Below, one piece after another: positions 1-9,619 of a stretch of DNA of 64,000 nucleotides; positions within the stretch are counted from its first letter, which is position 1, and each line of letters opens with the position of its first letter. The position numbers and the translations under genes are program-made. Below the pieces are notes generated by a model that saw only the letters and a program-made list of their open reading frames with translations, had not been told where the DNA came from and made no database searches. Origin of the DNA: JAWQFO01 sp033436665 (GTDB lineage: Bacteria; Pseudomonadota; Alphaproteobacteria; Rhodobacterales; Rhodobacteraceae); the NCBI RefSeq assembly GCF_033436665.1, contig NZ_JAWQFO010000001.1, positions 62,001 through 126,000 of the forward strand. The letters run 5' to 3'.

Positions 1-380
1 TGGCGAGCTACCTGTGCAAGCACCTTATGATGCACTGGCGGATCGGGCTGGAATGGTTCGAGGATTGCCTGATCGACTGGGACCCGGCGAGCAATGCGCT
101 AGGCTGGCAATGGGTCGCCGGCAGCGGACCGGACGCGGCACCCTACTTTCGCGTTTTCAACCCCGACACCCAGCGCGAGAAGTTCGACCCCGACAGCGAC
201 TACCTGCGGCGCTGGATCGCCGAAGGGCAATCGCAGCCGACCGAGACCGCGCTGAGCTATTTCGAGGCCGTTCCTGAAAGCTGGAACCTGTCGCCCAAAG
301 ACGAATATCCCGCACCGGTTGTAGCGCTCGACGCCGGGCGGGAAAAAGCGCTCGAGGCCTACGAAAATCGTGATTTTTGA
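1..380 (+). CDS. phrB: Deoxyribodipyrimidine photolyase, C-terminal part (5' end outside window)
   Basis: The reading frame is open from base 3 to the TGA at 378-380, so this is the last ~125 residues of a longer gene. The stretch DPASNALGWQWVAGSG, then PYFRVFNPDTQ, then KFDPDSDYLRRWI is the classic C-terminal FAD/DNA-binding signature of class I photolyases, which split pyrimidine dimers using blue light. The N-terminal antenna domain lies upstream and cannot be seen. The next gene is cfa. In Rhodobacter sphaeroides photolyase and cfa genes belong to the singlet-oxygen (RpoE-ChrR) response, which makes the pairing sensible, but no clear promoter is visible between them. Confidence 0.93.
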   Translation, partial: ASYLCKHLMMHWRIGLEWFEDCLIDWDPASNALGWQWVAGSGPDAAPYFRVFNPDTQREKFDPDSDYLRRWIAEGQSQPTETALSYFEAVPESWNLSPKDEYPAPVVALDAGREKALEAYENRDF

Positions 381-461
381 AACCGTTGCCCGATTGGCCA
401 CGTATATCTAGCATTGCAAACGGGGAGGCGCGCGGAGCGCCGCGTAAAAGATGGGTGACGA

Positions 462-1670
462 ATGATCCTGACCAGTACCGAAGGCGCGCACGCGTTGCCG
501 CGCTATTTTACCCGCGTCTTCGCGGCGGCGCAGGAGATGAACCACGGCCGGGTCGATTTCGTCCTGCCGGATGGGCGTGTGTTCCGGGCCGAGGGGCGCG
601 GTCCTGGCCCGGTTGCGGTGCTCGAAATCCACAACGACGAACTCTTCGCGCGGCTGGTGCGCGAAGGCTATCTGGGGTTCGCGGACGCCTATCTTGACGC
701 CTGGTGGTCGACACCCGACCTGCAGGCCTTCATGGACCTTCTGCATGCCGACAACGACGATCTCTACGACGGGTTCGGTGGCATGGCGCTGGCGCGGCTC
801 TATGAACGCCTGCGGTTCTGGCTGCGCGGCAACTCGAAATCGCAGGCGCGGCGCAACATCAGCCACCATTACGATCTCGGCAACGACTTCTACCGCCTCT
901 GGCTCGACGATACGATGACCTATTCCTCGGCGCTGTTCGAGACCGGACAGGAAAGCCTCGAGGCCGCACAGCATGCAAAATACGCCTCAATGGTGGACCA
1001 GATCGGGGCGCGGCCGGGCGATCATATCCTCGAGATCGGCTGCGGCTGGGGCGGGTTCGCCGAATACGCGGCGCGTGAGCGCGGCCTGCGTGTCACCGGC
1101 CTGACGATCAGCCAAGAGCAGTTGAAGTACGCACAGCAACGCATTGCGAAGGCGGGACTTTCCGATCTCGTGACACTCAAGCTTCAGGACTACCGCGACG
1201 AGCGCGGCCTTTACGACGGCATCGCCTCGATCGAGATGTTCGAGGCCGTCGGTGAACGCTACTGGCCGGTCTACTTCCGGGCCGTCGGCGACCGGCTGAA
1301 GCCCGGCCGTTCGGCGACCTTGCAGATCATCACGGTCAAACACGACCGATGGGAGATCTACCGGCGCGGGGTCGATTTCATCCAGAAGCACATCTTTCCC
1401 GGCGGCATGCTGCCCAGCCCGGTCGTGTTGCGCGAACAGGTCCAGAAAGCCGGGCTTGCGGTCGAGCGGTCGGTGGAATTCGGCCAGAGCTACTCGGTCA
1501 CGCTGCGGCGATGGCATGACAGCTTCAACGAAAAGTGGGACCAGGTCAGCGCGTTGGGGTTTGACGACCGCTTCCGGCGCATGTGGAACATGTATCTGAC
1601 CTCCTGCGCGGCGACCTTTGAAAGTGCGAACTGCGACGTCACGCAGATCACCCTGCGCAAGCCGGCCTGA
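462..1670 (+). CDS. cfa: Cyclopropane-fatty-acyl-phospholipid synthase
   Basis: A 402-residue protein of the usual family length. It transfers a methylene group from S-adenosylmethionine to the double bond of unsaturated membrane phospholipid acyl chains. The N-terminal third is the lipid-binding part. The Rossmann methyltransferase domain follows, with the SAM-binding motif EIGCGWGGFAEYAA near residue 188, and downstream the family segments QDYRD, SIEMFEAVG and DFIQKHIFPGG. It starts at the ATG at 462, 81 bases after the photolyase stop, and converges on the chemoreceptor gene. Membrane modification beside a light-repair gene suggests a photo-oxidative stress function; that link is inference. 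Confidence 0.95.
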   Translation: MILTSTEGAHALPRYFTRVFAAAQEMNHGRVDFVLPDGRVFRAEGRGPGPVAVLEIHNDELFARLVREGYLGFADAYLDAWWSTPDLQAFMDLLHADNDDLYDGFGGMALARLYERLRFWLRGNSKSQARRNISHHYDLGNDFYRLWLDDTMTYSSALFETGQESLEAAQHAKYASMVDQIGARPGDHILEIGCGWGGFAEYAARERGLRVTGLTISQEQLKYAQQRIAKAGLSDLVTLKLQDYRDERGLYDGIASIEMFEAVGERYWPVYFRAVGDRLKPGRSATLQIITVKHDRWEIYRRGVDFIQKHIFPGGMLPSPVVLREQVQKAGLAVERSVEFGQSYSVTLRRWHDSFNEKWDQVSALGFDDRFRRMWNMYLTSCAATFESANCDVTQITLRKPA

Positions 1671-1774
1671 CTGTGTGATTTATTGTCCGGGTCGGGATGC
1701 CCGGTTGCCTCGGACAAAAGGTCTCGGAGCGCGCGGCCTCATTGTGCGGACCGGGCGCGGTGCGTCGGTGAACG

Positions 1775-4258
1775 TCAAGCCGCTTGCGGCTCCTTCACAG
1801 GGTCCGTGTGGTCGAGGAACTCGGCGACTGCACAGGACAGGCGTTGCTCCAATTGTGACAGCTTTTCGGTGTGGTCCATGTTGTCGCGCGCGAGTGAAAC
1901 GTTCGACTTCGCCATACTGTCGAGTTGCCCGATCGCCGCGCAGATCCGGTCGACGCCGTCACTTTGCCGCGTGCCGACGGCGAGCACCTGTTCGATCACC
2001 TCGCGTACGCCTTCCAGCGTCTCGCGGATCTCGAGAATGGCATCCCCGGTGTGCTGCACGTGATCGACGCCCTGGTTGATGCTCTTGACACTCTCAGTGA
2101 TCAGCGCGCCGATCTGGTTCGAGGCCTCGGCGCAGCGGATGGCGAGACCCCGCACCTCCGACGCGACAACCGCGAACCCCTTGCCGGCTTCGCCCGCGCG
2201 CGCCGCCTCGACCGACGCATTGACCGCCAGGAGGTTGGTCTGAAAGGCGATGGCATCAATCGTGGCGACGATCTTTTCCATCTCGGTTGCCGCGCCTTCG
2301 ATGCGCGACATGGTGGTTGTGGCATTCCGCGCGACTTCCTGACCGTCGACGGTCTTGGCCTCGAGCGCCAACATCAGTTCCTTGCAGCGACCGAGGTTGT
2401 CGCGGTTGCCCGCGATCGTCGTCGAAAGGCTGTCGGTTGCGGTGGCGCTTTCGGCAGCGGTGCGGGCCTGCTCGCCCGAGCGATCCGTCAGCTGGATTGC
2501 CCCTGTCCGCAGGTCCCGCGTGGCCGACCCGACCATCCCGACGCCCTCGGCAATGCCGAGAAACGCGGCCTTCAGACGATCAAGCGACGTGTTGGTGGCC
2601 CGGCTGATCTCGGCGAATGTGCCCTTGTGGGTCGCGCGCATACGCTCATCCAGACGACCCTCGGCCAGGGCCGCCATGATGCGGCGAATATCGGCCAGCG
2701 CGTCTTCGGTCATGGATGCGATGCTGTTTATGCCTTCCGCAACGTCGCGCCACAGGCCGTCGAGATTGTCGACCGGCATCCGCTGGGAAAAATCGCCCGA
2801 GGAGCAGGCCCGCACGGCCTTCTGCAGCGCGCGCACGCCGCGGTCCTGGGCTTCGGCTTCGTCCCTTTGCGTTTCGAGCAGCGCGGCGTCACGCTTGCGT
2901 TGGGTGTCGACGACCGTCTCGGCCGTTTCGAGGATCTGGTTGACACCTTCACCCAGGACAAGCGCCGGCCCTTTCAGGTTGCGGAGTTGCAATCGTGCGC
3001 CGAAGTCGCCGTCCGAGACCGCGGCGCAGACCCGCCGGATTCCCTCTGCTGACGCCTGTTCAAGCTCGGCCTGTTGCTCGGCCGTGCGTTTCCGCTCCAG
3101 CTCCGCGGTCCGGAAGTTTTCCAGCGCGGCGGTGATCTTCGACAGGTCAGCCTGTGGTGCCTGCAGGATCTCAGTTTCGATATCTCCATCCGCGAGGCTT
3201 GCGACGCGGTCGGCCGTGGCCCGCATGGACGCGACAGTGATCCGGACGAGGTATCCGGCGGTCAGTCCGAAAATGGCCGCCACAACCACCCATTGCAGGA
3301 TGCCCGTCCGGATGTCGACGGCAGCGGCAGCGAGCGCTTCGTCCATGTGGGAGGCGATTTCCCCGGCGCCGGAATCTTCGATGTCCTTGATCATCTCGAT
3401 CAGCCGCGTGATCGTGGCAAACCAGTCCTCCGGGCTCACGGCCAGGATACCGCCTTGATCGTCCGATGCGACAACGGCGCGCAACTCCTTGACCCGGGAC
3501 GCCTCGGGCGACGCCTCCATGGTGTCGATCATCCCGATGACGTCCGGAGACGCGATGCTCCGGTAAATCGAAAGAAGCGTCGCCTGCTGGCCGATCAGGC
3601 CCGCGAACCGCTGCTTGAGTTCGGGCGGAAATACGCCGCCGTTGTCTTGCGCCCGTGCGAAACCGGCTGCACCGGTCGCGCGTTCGAGGCCGATGATGTC
3701 CTTCGCCGTCATGAAAACCGAATGCCGCTGGACGGCGCGCGCGGCGTCGGAATTGGACATGTGACGCCCGATTTCCGGTAGAAGCCCGATTGCCGCGCGG
3801 TTGAGCGTCGTCAGCGCACCGACCGCCTCCGCGACCTCGAGACCGAGCGAATCGACGCGGCCCCGCAAGTCCGCCAGGCCGTCGAGTTTCGACAGAAGCC
3901 CGTCCATCGCCGTCTCCATCTCGGCGCCGGTCTGCGAGGTTTGCCGCAAGGTGTCGATGGCCGCGCGCAGATCGACGATCGTGGCGTCGCTTTGCTTTCG
4001 CTGTTCCGGCAGGACTTCGGCGAAATTCGCACCCCCGCTCGAAAGGAACCCGGCGCTGGCGCCGCGTTCCTTCTGCACCTCATGGGTCATGCGGCCGATA
4101 TCCATCGAGATCGCCGTCAGCAGGGCATCGTTCTGCAGGGCGCGGCGTTCCGCGATCAGCCGCGTGATCTGAGAGCCGGCATAGACGGTGACTGCGGCAA
4201 GCCCCATGAGAGCGAGAATTCCCATGGCGCGGGAAACGGCGAGTGATCGGACGGTCAT
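1775..4258 (-). CDS. Methyl-accepting chemotaxis protein with NIT sensor domain
   Basis: An 827-residue transmembrane chemoreceptor. TM1 lies at about residues 10-28. The long periplasmic region has the NIT-domain hallmark EVQKERGASAGFLSS near residue 60; NIT domains are known nitrate/nitrite sensors in some proteins, but the ligand here is unknown. TM2 (WVVVAAIFGLTAGYLV) is near residue 320. It is followed by a HAMP and at least two more HAMP-like repeats (AVSDGDFGARL, SSGDFSQRM, AEGRLDERM), then the signalling domain with the hairpin tip FAVVASEVRGLAIRCAEASN that contacts CheA/CheW. No other chemotaxis gene is nearby. It is transcribed towards cfa and is divergent from trgA. Confidence 0.93.
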   Translation of the reverse strand: MTVRSLAVSRAMGILALMGLAAVTVYAGSQITRLIAERRALQNDALLTAISMDIGRMTHEVQKERGASAGFLSSGGANFAEVLPEQRKQSDATIVDLRAAIDTLRQTSQTGAEMETAMDGLLSKLDGLADLRGRVDSLGLEVAEAVGALTTLNRAAIGLLPEIGRHMSNSDAARAVQRHSVFMTAKDIIGLERATGAAGFARAQDNGGVFPPELKQRFAGLIGQQATLLSIYRSIASPDVIGMIDTMEASPEASRVKELRAVVASDDQGGILAVSPEDWFATITRLIEMIKDIEDSGAGEIASHMDEALAAAAVDIRTGILQWVVVAAIFGLTAGYLVRITVASMRATADRVASLADGDIETEILQAPQADLSKITAALENFRTAELERKRTAEQQAELEQASAEGIRRVCAAVSDGDFGARLQLRNLKGPALVLGEGVNQILETAETVVDTQRKRDAALLETQRDEAEAQDRGVRALQKAVRACSSGDFSQRMPVDNLDGLWRDVAEGINSIASMTEDALADIRRIMAALAEGRLDERMRATHKGTFAEISRATNTSLDRLKAAFLGIAEGVGMVGSATRDLRTGAIQLTDRSGEQARTAAESATATDSLSTTIAGNRDNLGRCKELMLALEAKTVDGQEVARNATTTMSRIEGAATEMEKIVATIDAIAFQTNLLAVNASVEAARAGEAGKGFAVVASEVRGLAIRCAEASNQIGALITESVKSINQGVDHVQHTGDAILEIRETLEGVREVIEQVLAVGTRQSDGVDRICAAIGQLDSMAKSNVSLARDNMDHTEKLSQLEQRLSCAVAEFLDHTDPVKEPQAA

Positions 4259-4464
4259 CTGTCATCTTCCTGTGCTGGGATTTTCTTCGCACTACGGACA
4301 AATGCTTAAGGAACTCTCAGCGGACTTGGGATGGGCGCCGCGAGCCGGGGCAGGGCAAGCGTGGATCGTGTCGCAATTCGTGCCGGGAAAGGTCACAAAT
4401 TCGCCGGAATATCGTGGCAATTGCGGAAACAATCCGCTTCGAGCCGACCATCCGGAGGTGACTT

Positions 4465-4905
4465 ATGCCCGATTCCGCTCGCCTGATCGCTGCCGCCTGC
4501 GTCGGCGCGCTGGGGTTTCTCGTGTCCTTCCTGATCATACCGCTGATGCCCGAAAGCACCTATTTCGGCTACTTCGTCTGGATCAATCTCGCGCTTGGCG
4601 TTTGCGCCGGCTGGATCGTGATGGGAAAACGCGCGGGCCGGGGGGTGACGGCGGCGATCAACAACGGGCTCGGCGGCACGATGACGCTCGTCGTGTGGGG
4701 GCTGTTCGTCTACGCCTGCTACGAGATGTTCAGCAAGGCGATGGACAACTGGTACAAGAACCCCTTCGACGCGTTGATCGCGGTCTTCGAGCTGATGGCC
4801 AAGTACGGCCTCGTCCTCGTCGACCCGGCCGTCTTGATGCTGTTGATCGGCGGCGGTATCGTTTCGGGACTGTTTACCGAGCTGGCCTGGCGCAACTGGC
4901 GCTGA
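4465..4905 (+). CDS. trgA: TrgA family tellurite-resistance membrane protein
   Basis: A 146-residue protein with four predicted membrane segments, starting at the ATG at 4465 behind the GGAGGTGA ribosome site at 4454-4461. It resembles TrgA, first described in Rhodobacter sphaeroides, where trgA, trgB and cysK together confer tellurite resistance. The same order (trgA-trgB-cysK) is preserved here, which strongly supports the call. Its molecular activity is unknown; it contains no obvious catalytic motif. Transcription probably starts in the 206-base gap shared with the divergent chemoreceptor. Confidence 0.85.
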   Translation: MPDSARLIAAACVGALGFLVSFLIIPLMPESTYFGYFVWINLALGVCAGWIVMGKRAGRGVTAAINNGLGGTMTLVVWGLFVYACYEMFSKAMDNWYKNPFDALIAVFELMAKYGLVLVDPAVLMLLIGGGIVSGLFTELAWRNWR

Positions 4906-4935
4906 TCCGGCGCAAGACGCGGGGCGGGGCGCGCC

Positions 4936-6039
4936 GTGACCAACGTCGTATTCTATGGAACCATCCGGCACAAACCGCTGCTCGAGGTGGTGGTCGGTGA
5001 CCTGTCCCATCTTGACCTCAGCGACATTTCCTTGCCGGGCTACGCCGCACGCCGCATCGCGGGCGAAGACTACCCCGTGCTCGTCCCCGAAGACGGCGCC
5101 ACCGAGACCGGCCTGCTTGTCGAGGGGCTGACCGATGCGGACCTGTCGCGCATCGTCTATTACGATAGCGCGTTCGGCTGTGCGCTGACCGAACTGGCGC
5201 TCGAGGGCACGACCGCGCTCTTCTTCGTGAGCGAGCGCCGCAATCTCGAACTGGCCGATCGCTGGTCATTGGAGATCTTCGAGAAGACGAGGGCCGAGAT
5301 GACTTGCCTCGCGGCGCGCGAGGTGATGGGCTACATCGGCCGCAAGTCGCCGGAACAGGTCAACAGGATGTTTCCGATGATCCGCGCGCGCGCCGCGTCG
5401 CGCTTGCGCGCCGAACGGGCGCCGCGCCGGGGCGGGCGTTTCGAGGGCCATGTCGAGATCGAGGACCGGACACGCGAATATGCCGACTTTTTCGCGCTCG
5501 ACGACATGCAATTGCGCCACGAACGCTTTGACGGAACCATGACCGAGCGCCTCGGGCGCGCCGTCTTCATTGCGGCCGATGCCGCGCTTGTGCTGCCCTA
5601 CGACCCGGTCCGCGACCGGGTACTGCTGGTCGAGCAACTGCGCATGGGTCCGCTTGCCCGGGACGACCGCCAATGCTGGCAGTTCGAACCCATCGCGGGG
5701 CGCATCGACGATGTCGAAACGCCCGAACACGCCGTGCGCCGCGAGGCGCGCGAAGAAGCCGGGCTCGAACTCGGCGCGCTGCATCGCGTTGCGGAGGTCT
5801 ACCCGACGCCGGGGACCTCGACGGAGTTCTACTATCTTTACGTCGGCATCGCCGACCTTCCGGACGGTGCCGGCGGTCACGGCGGTCTCGACGCGGAACA
5901 CGAGGATATCCGGTCGCATGTCATCGCGTTCGACGCCCTGCTCGAGCTGTGCGACACCGCCCAGGCGGCGAACGCGCCGCTGGTCATGGCCGCCTACTGG
6001 CTCGCACGGCATCGTGAGCGCCTGCGCGGCGAGGCTTGA
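4936..6039 (+). CDS. trgB: TrgB: gamma-glutamylcyclotransferase-like domain fused to NUDIX hydrolase
   Basis: A 367-residue protein with a GTG start at 4936, 30 bases after trgA. Residues 1-110 resemble the AIG2/gamma-glutamylcyclotransferase fold (FYGTIRHKPLLEVVVG). Residues ~205-350 form an ADP-ribose pyrophosphatase-like NUDIX domain with a complete NUDIX box, GRIDDVETPEHAVRREAREEAGLE, starting near residue 255 and including the metal-binding REAREEAG core. NUDIX enzymes hydrolyse nucleoside diphosphates linked to another group; the true substrate is unknown. This two-domain form and its place between trgA and cysK match TrgB of R. sphaeroides. Confidence 0.88.
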   Translation: MTNVVFYGTIRHKPLLEVVVGDLSHLDLSDISLPGYAARRIAGEDYPVLVPEDGATETGLLVEGLTDADLSRIVYYDSAFGCALTELALEGTTALFFVSERRNLELADRWSLEIFEKTRAEMTCLAAREVMGYIGRKSPEQVNRMFPMIRARAASRLRAERAPRRGGRFEGHVEIEDRTREYADFFALDDMQLRHERFDGTMTERLGRAVFIAADAALVLPYDPVRDRVLLVEQLRMGPLARDDRQCWQFEPIAGRIDDVETPEHAVRREAREEAGLELGALHRVAEVYPTPGTSTEFYYLYVGIADLPDGAGGHGGLDAEHEDIRSHVIAFDALLELCDTAQAANAPLVMAAYWLARHRERLRGEA

Positions 6040-6095
6040 GGTCGTTCCCGCGCGCCGATAGAGGTTGAAGCGACGCGAGAGGAAGGGTGATCCGG

Positions 6096-7133
6096 ATGCA
6101 CGTTGCAAGCGACCTGGCGGCAGCCATTGGAAACACACCGCTGATCCGGCTGAAGGGCGCGAGCGAGGCGACGGGCTGCGAGATCCTCGGCAAGGCCGAG
6201 TTCATGAACCCGGGCCAGTCGGTCAAGGATCGTGCGGCGCTCTACATCATCCGCGATGCCATCGCGCGCGGCGAGCTGCAGCCCGGCGGCACGATCGTCG
6301 AAGGCACGGCCGGAAACACAGGGATCGGTCTTGCGCTGGTCGGCGCATCGATGGGGTTTCGCACCGTCATCGTGATCCCCGAGACCCAGAGCCAGGAAAA
6401 GAAGGACATGCTGCGCCTGGCCGGGGCCGAGCTGGTGCAGGTGCCTGCCGCGCCCTACCGCAACCCCAACAACTTCGTGCGTTACTCCGAACGCCTGGCC
6501 AAGGAGCTTGCGAAAACCACGAACAAGGGCGTGATCTGGGCCAACCAGTTCGACAACGTGGCCAACCGGCAGGCGCATGTCGAGGGCACCGGACCCGAGA
6601 TCTGGGAGCAGACCGGCGGCAAGGTCGACGGGTTCATCTGCGCCGTCGGATCGGGCGGGACGCTGGCCGGTGTCGCGCAGGCCCTGCAGCCCAAGGGCGT
6701 CAAGATCGGTCTTGCCGACCCCGACGGGGCGGCACTCTTCAACTGGTACACCAAGGGCGAGCTCACCCTGACCGAAGGCTCCTCGATCAACGAAGGCATC
6801 GGTCAGGCGCGAATCACGAAGAACCTCGAAGGCTTCACCCCGGACTTTTGCTACAACATTCCCGACAGCGAGGCGCTGCCCGTCGTGTTCGATATGCTCG
6901 AGCATGAGGGGCTCTGCCTCGGCGGTTCCTCCGGCATCAACGTGGCCGGTGCGATGCGCATGGCGCGCGACATGGGCAAGGGCCATACCATCGTGACGGT
7001 GCTCTGCGACTACGGCACGCGCTACCAGAGCAAGCTCTTCAATCCTGATTTCCTGCGCGAGAAGGGTCTGCCGACACCGGGATGGCTCAGCGAGGCGCCT
7101 GCCTCGATCCCGGGCGTCTTCGAAGACGTATGA
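6096..7133 (+). CDS. cysK: Cysteine synthase A (O-acetylserine sulfhydrylase)
   Basis: A 345-residue PLP-dependent enzyme making cysteine from O-acetylserine and sulfide. The N-terminal IGNTPLIRLKG, the PLP lysine in NPGQSVKDRAA, the substrate loop EGTAGNTGIG and the phosphate-binding GSGGTLAG are all present. A GTG at 6087 is in frame, but the AGGAAGG at 6080-6086 abuts it and is correctly spaced for the ATG at 6096, so that start is chosen. The C terminus (about 30 residues after the KLF segment) is longer than in enteric CysK. It is third in the trgA-trgB-cysK order known from R. sphaeroides tellurite resistance; its stop overlaps the next start (ATGA). Confidence 0.94.
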   Translation: MHVASDLAAAIGNTPLIRLKGASEATGCEILGKAEFMNPGQSVKDRAALYIIRDAIARGELQPGGTIVEGTAGNTGIGLALVGASMGFRTVIVIPETQSQEKKDMLRLAGAELVQVPAAPYRNPNNFVRYSERLAKELAKTTNKGVIWANQFDNVANRQAHVEGTGPEIWEQTGGKVDGFICAVGSGGTLAGVAQALQPKGVKIGLADPDGAALFNWYTKGELTLTEGSSINEGIGQARITKNLEGFTPDFCYNIPDSEALPVVFDMLEHEGLCLGGSSGINVAGAMRMARDMGKGHTIVTVLCDYGTRYQSKLFNPDFLREKGLPTPGWLSEAPASIPGVFEDV

Positions 7134-9619
7134 CGCGGGTGCTTCGGCGGGCGCTGATCGGCCTGTTGCTGGCCTGCGCGACCCTTGCCCACGCGCAAGA
7201 TCCCGGACCGGTGCAGGATCCGCCTGAGGCGTCGGCGGACCCGGCTGCAGAGGGCACGTCCGATAGTGCTGTTGCTTCGGACGCGCCCGACACCGACACG
7301 GCCCCGGACGCGGACCAGAGTGGCGAGGGGGCCGATCCTCCGGCGGCGGACGAAGATCTGCGCGGGACCGGCGCCGATCCGGTCTGGGAGGAACTGGCCG
7401 CACGAACCGAGCAGCAACTCGACCTTGCCGATCAGGCGACCGTTCAGCAGCTCGAGGACCGCCGCAGCCAGCTCGCGTCGTGGCGGGCACGGTTCGCCGA
7501 GGCGCGCAACGCCAATTCCGAACGAATCCAGACGCTCGAAGCGCAGATCGAGGCTCTGAAACCGGCGGTACCGCCGGAAGAGCAGGAAGCGGAAGGTTTC
7601 GAAGAGCCGCCCGACGTCGTCAGGCGCCGCCAGGCGCTCGAGACGCAATTGGCCGAACTTCTCGCCCCGGTGCAGGTGGCGGACGAGGCCTATCGCAGGG
7701 CCGACGGGCTGATCCGGGAAATCGACCAGATCATCCGGCAGAAACAGGCGCGCCGGCTGCTCGAACTGGGCCCATCCCCACTGAATCTGCTCCATTGGCC
7801 CGTGGCAGTCAGCGAGATCCGGCAGATTTTTGCGAACATCGCCGCAGAGCGCGCGCTCTGGAGCGACCCGGAACGCAGGCAGCAGGTGCGCGACAACCTT
7901 CCCGCGATCATCCTGTTGCTGCTGATTGCGGTCGTGTTCGTCTACAAAGGTCATGACTGGGCGGAAAGAGCACATGCAGCGCTCAATCGCTACGCCGGAC
8001 ATGGCACGTCCGTCTGGTCCTTCCTGGTATCGCTGTTCCGCATCATCCTCCCGCTCATCGGGCTGATTGCGCTGACCTCGGCTTTTGTGTTGTCGGGATT
8101 GTCGGGCGAACGCATCAGCCAAATTCTTTTTGCCGTGCCGATCTGGGGCCTGATCCTGCTCGGCTTCCGCTGGCTGGCCGAACGCCTGTTCTCGGCCGAC
8201 GCCGAGGAAGCGCTGATCGACATGTCGGACGAACAACGGGCAAGGGCACGGCTCTACGTCGCGATCCTGTCCTATCTCTTCGTTCTGCGCGGTGCTCTGC
8301 GGCTTCTGGCCGAGCTTGATCCGATTTCTCCCGAGACCGAGGCGGTCGGGGCTTTTCCGATCGTCGTGGCGATCGCGATCTTCCTGGGTTTCTTCGGTCG
8401 TCTGCTTCAGAACCATTCGGTTCAGGTACAAAACGACGAGGACGAGAACGGCAACCGGCGCGTTTTGACGCGCTTCTTGCAGACACTGGGCACGGGTGTC
8501 GTCATCGTTTCCGTCGTTGCCCCGGTCATGGCCGCGGTGGGCTACGCCGAAGCCGGAAACGCGCTGCTTTACCCGACCTTGATGACCCTCGTGCTGCTTG
8601 GTCTGCTGCTGGTTCTGCAACGGTTCGGAGCGGACCTCTACGGTCTTTTGACGCGGCAAGGTGCGCGCGGGCGCGACGCGCTCGGCCCGATCCTGATCGG
8701 ATTCGTGCTGACCCTGATGGCGCTTCCGCTGCTGGCCCTCATCTGGGGCGCGCGCGTTGCCGACCTGACCGAGCTCTGGACCGAATTCAAGGCCGGCTTC
8801 ACCATCGGCGACACGACCATATCGCCGGAAGACTTCCTGACCTTCCTCTTCGTCTTCGCGATCGGGTACTCGCTGACCCGCCTCGTGCAGGGTGTGATGC
8901 GCGGCGCGGTGCTGCCGCGCACGCGTCTCGACATCGGCGGGCAGAACGCGCTGGTGGCCGGGCTGGGCTACGTCGGCGTCCTGCTGGCCGGTCTGATTGC
9001 CGTGACCACCGCCGGCATCGACCTGTCGGCGCTCGCCTTCGTCGCCGGCGGCCTGTCGCTCGGCGTCGGCTTCGGCCTGCAGACCATCGTGTCGAACTTC
9101 GTCTCGGGGATCATCCTGCTGATCGAACGCCCGATCTCGGAGGGTGACTGGATCGAGGTCGGCGGCGAGATGGGGTACGTGCGCGACATCTCTGTCCGCG
9201 CCACACGGATCGAGACCTTCGACCGGACCGATGTCATCGTCCCCAATTCGGATCTCGTCAGCGGGCGGGTCACGAACTACACGCGCGGCAACACGGTCGG
9301 GCGGCTGATCGTCACCGTCGGGGTCGCCTATGGCAGCGATACCCGGAAGGTCGAGACCATCCTGCGCGAGGTCGCCGAAGAGCAACCGATGGTTCTGGCC
9401 AACCCCGCCCCCTTGATCGTCTTCGACGGCTTCGGCGACAGCGCGCTCGAGTTCCAGATCCGGGTCATCCTGCGCGACGTGAACTGGATCATGAACGTCA
9501 AGTCCGACATGAACCACGCCATCGCCGAACGCTTCGCCGCCGAGGGGATCGAGGTGCCGTTCCCGCAGCGTGACCTGTGGCTGCGCAATGCCGAGAGCCT
9601 GAAAGGAGACCCGGCGTGA
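7130..9619 (+). CDS. Large MscS-family mechanosensitive ion channel (DUF3772 type)
   Basis: An 829-residue inner-membrane protein. The ATG at 7130 overlaps the cysK stop and begins a clear signal peptide (LIGLLLACATLAHAQ), so it is chosen over the upstream in-frame start at 7082. A Pro/Asp-rich linker and a periplasmic coiled-coil region (residues ~80-230) precede about ten membrane helices. The C-terminal third carries the MscS pore and beta domain: GGLSLGVGFGLQTIVSNFVSG, then ERPISEGDWIEVGG and DVIVPNSDLVSGRVTN. Such channels release solutes on hypo-osmotic shock. Coupling to cysK and to the downstream AlaX gene (GTGA overlap) suggests one transcription unit. Confidence 0.92.
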   Translation: MTRVLRRALIGLLLACATLAHAQDPGPVQDPPEASADPAAEGTSDSAVASDAPDTDTAPDADQSGEGADPPAADEDLRGTGADPVWEELAARTEQQLDLADQATVQQLEDRRSQLASWRARFAEARNANSERIQTLEAQIEALKPAVPPEEQEAEGFEEPPDVVRRRQALETQLAELLAPVQVADEAYRRADGLIREIDQIIRQKQARRLLELGPSPLNLLHWPVAVSEIRQIFANIAAERALWSDPERRQQVRDNLPAIILLLLIAVVFVYKGHDWAERAHAALNRYAGHGTSVWSFLVSLFRIILPLIGLIALTSAFVLSGLSGERISQILFAVPIWGLILLGFRWLAERLFSADAEEALIDMSDEQRARARLYVAILSYLFVLRGALRLLAELDPISPETEAVGAFPIVVAIAIFLGFFGRLLQNHSVQVQNDEDENGNRRVLTRFLQTLGTGVVIVSVVAPVMAAVGYAEAGNALLYPTLMTLVLLGLLLVLQRFGADLYGLLTRQGARGRDALGPILIGFVLTLMALPLLALIWGARVADLTELWTEFKAGFTIGDTTISPEDFLTFLFVFAIGYSLTRLVQGVMRGAVLPRTRLDIGGQNALVAGLGYVGVLLAGLIAVTTAGIDLSALAFVAGGLSLGVGFGLQTIVSNFVSGIILLIERPISEGDWIEVGGEMGYVRDISVRATRIETFDRTDVIVPNSDLVSGRVTNYTRGNTVGRLIVTVGVAYGSDTRKVETILREVAEEQPMVLANPAPLIVFDGFGDSALEFQIRVILRDVNWIMNVKSDMNHAIAERFAAEGIEVPFPQRDLWLRNAESLKGDPA

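Noticed and set aside
371..410. RpoE (singlet oxygen) promoter before cfa: TGATTT ... CGTATA
   Set aside because: The spacing between the two elements (24 bases) is too long and the first element overlaps the photolyase stop codon imperfectly, so the match is not convincing.
1683..1717. Terminator between cfa and the chemoreceptor (TTGTCCG ... CGGACAA)
   Set aside because: The arms pair but the 21-base loop is large, and no T run follows on the cfa strand.
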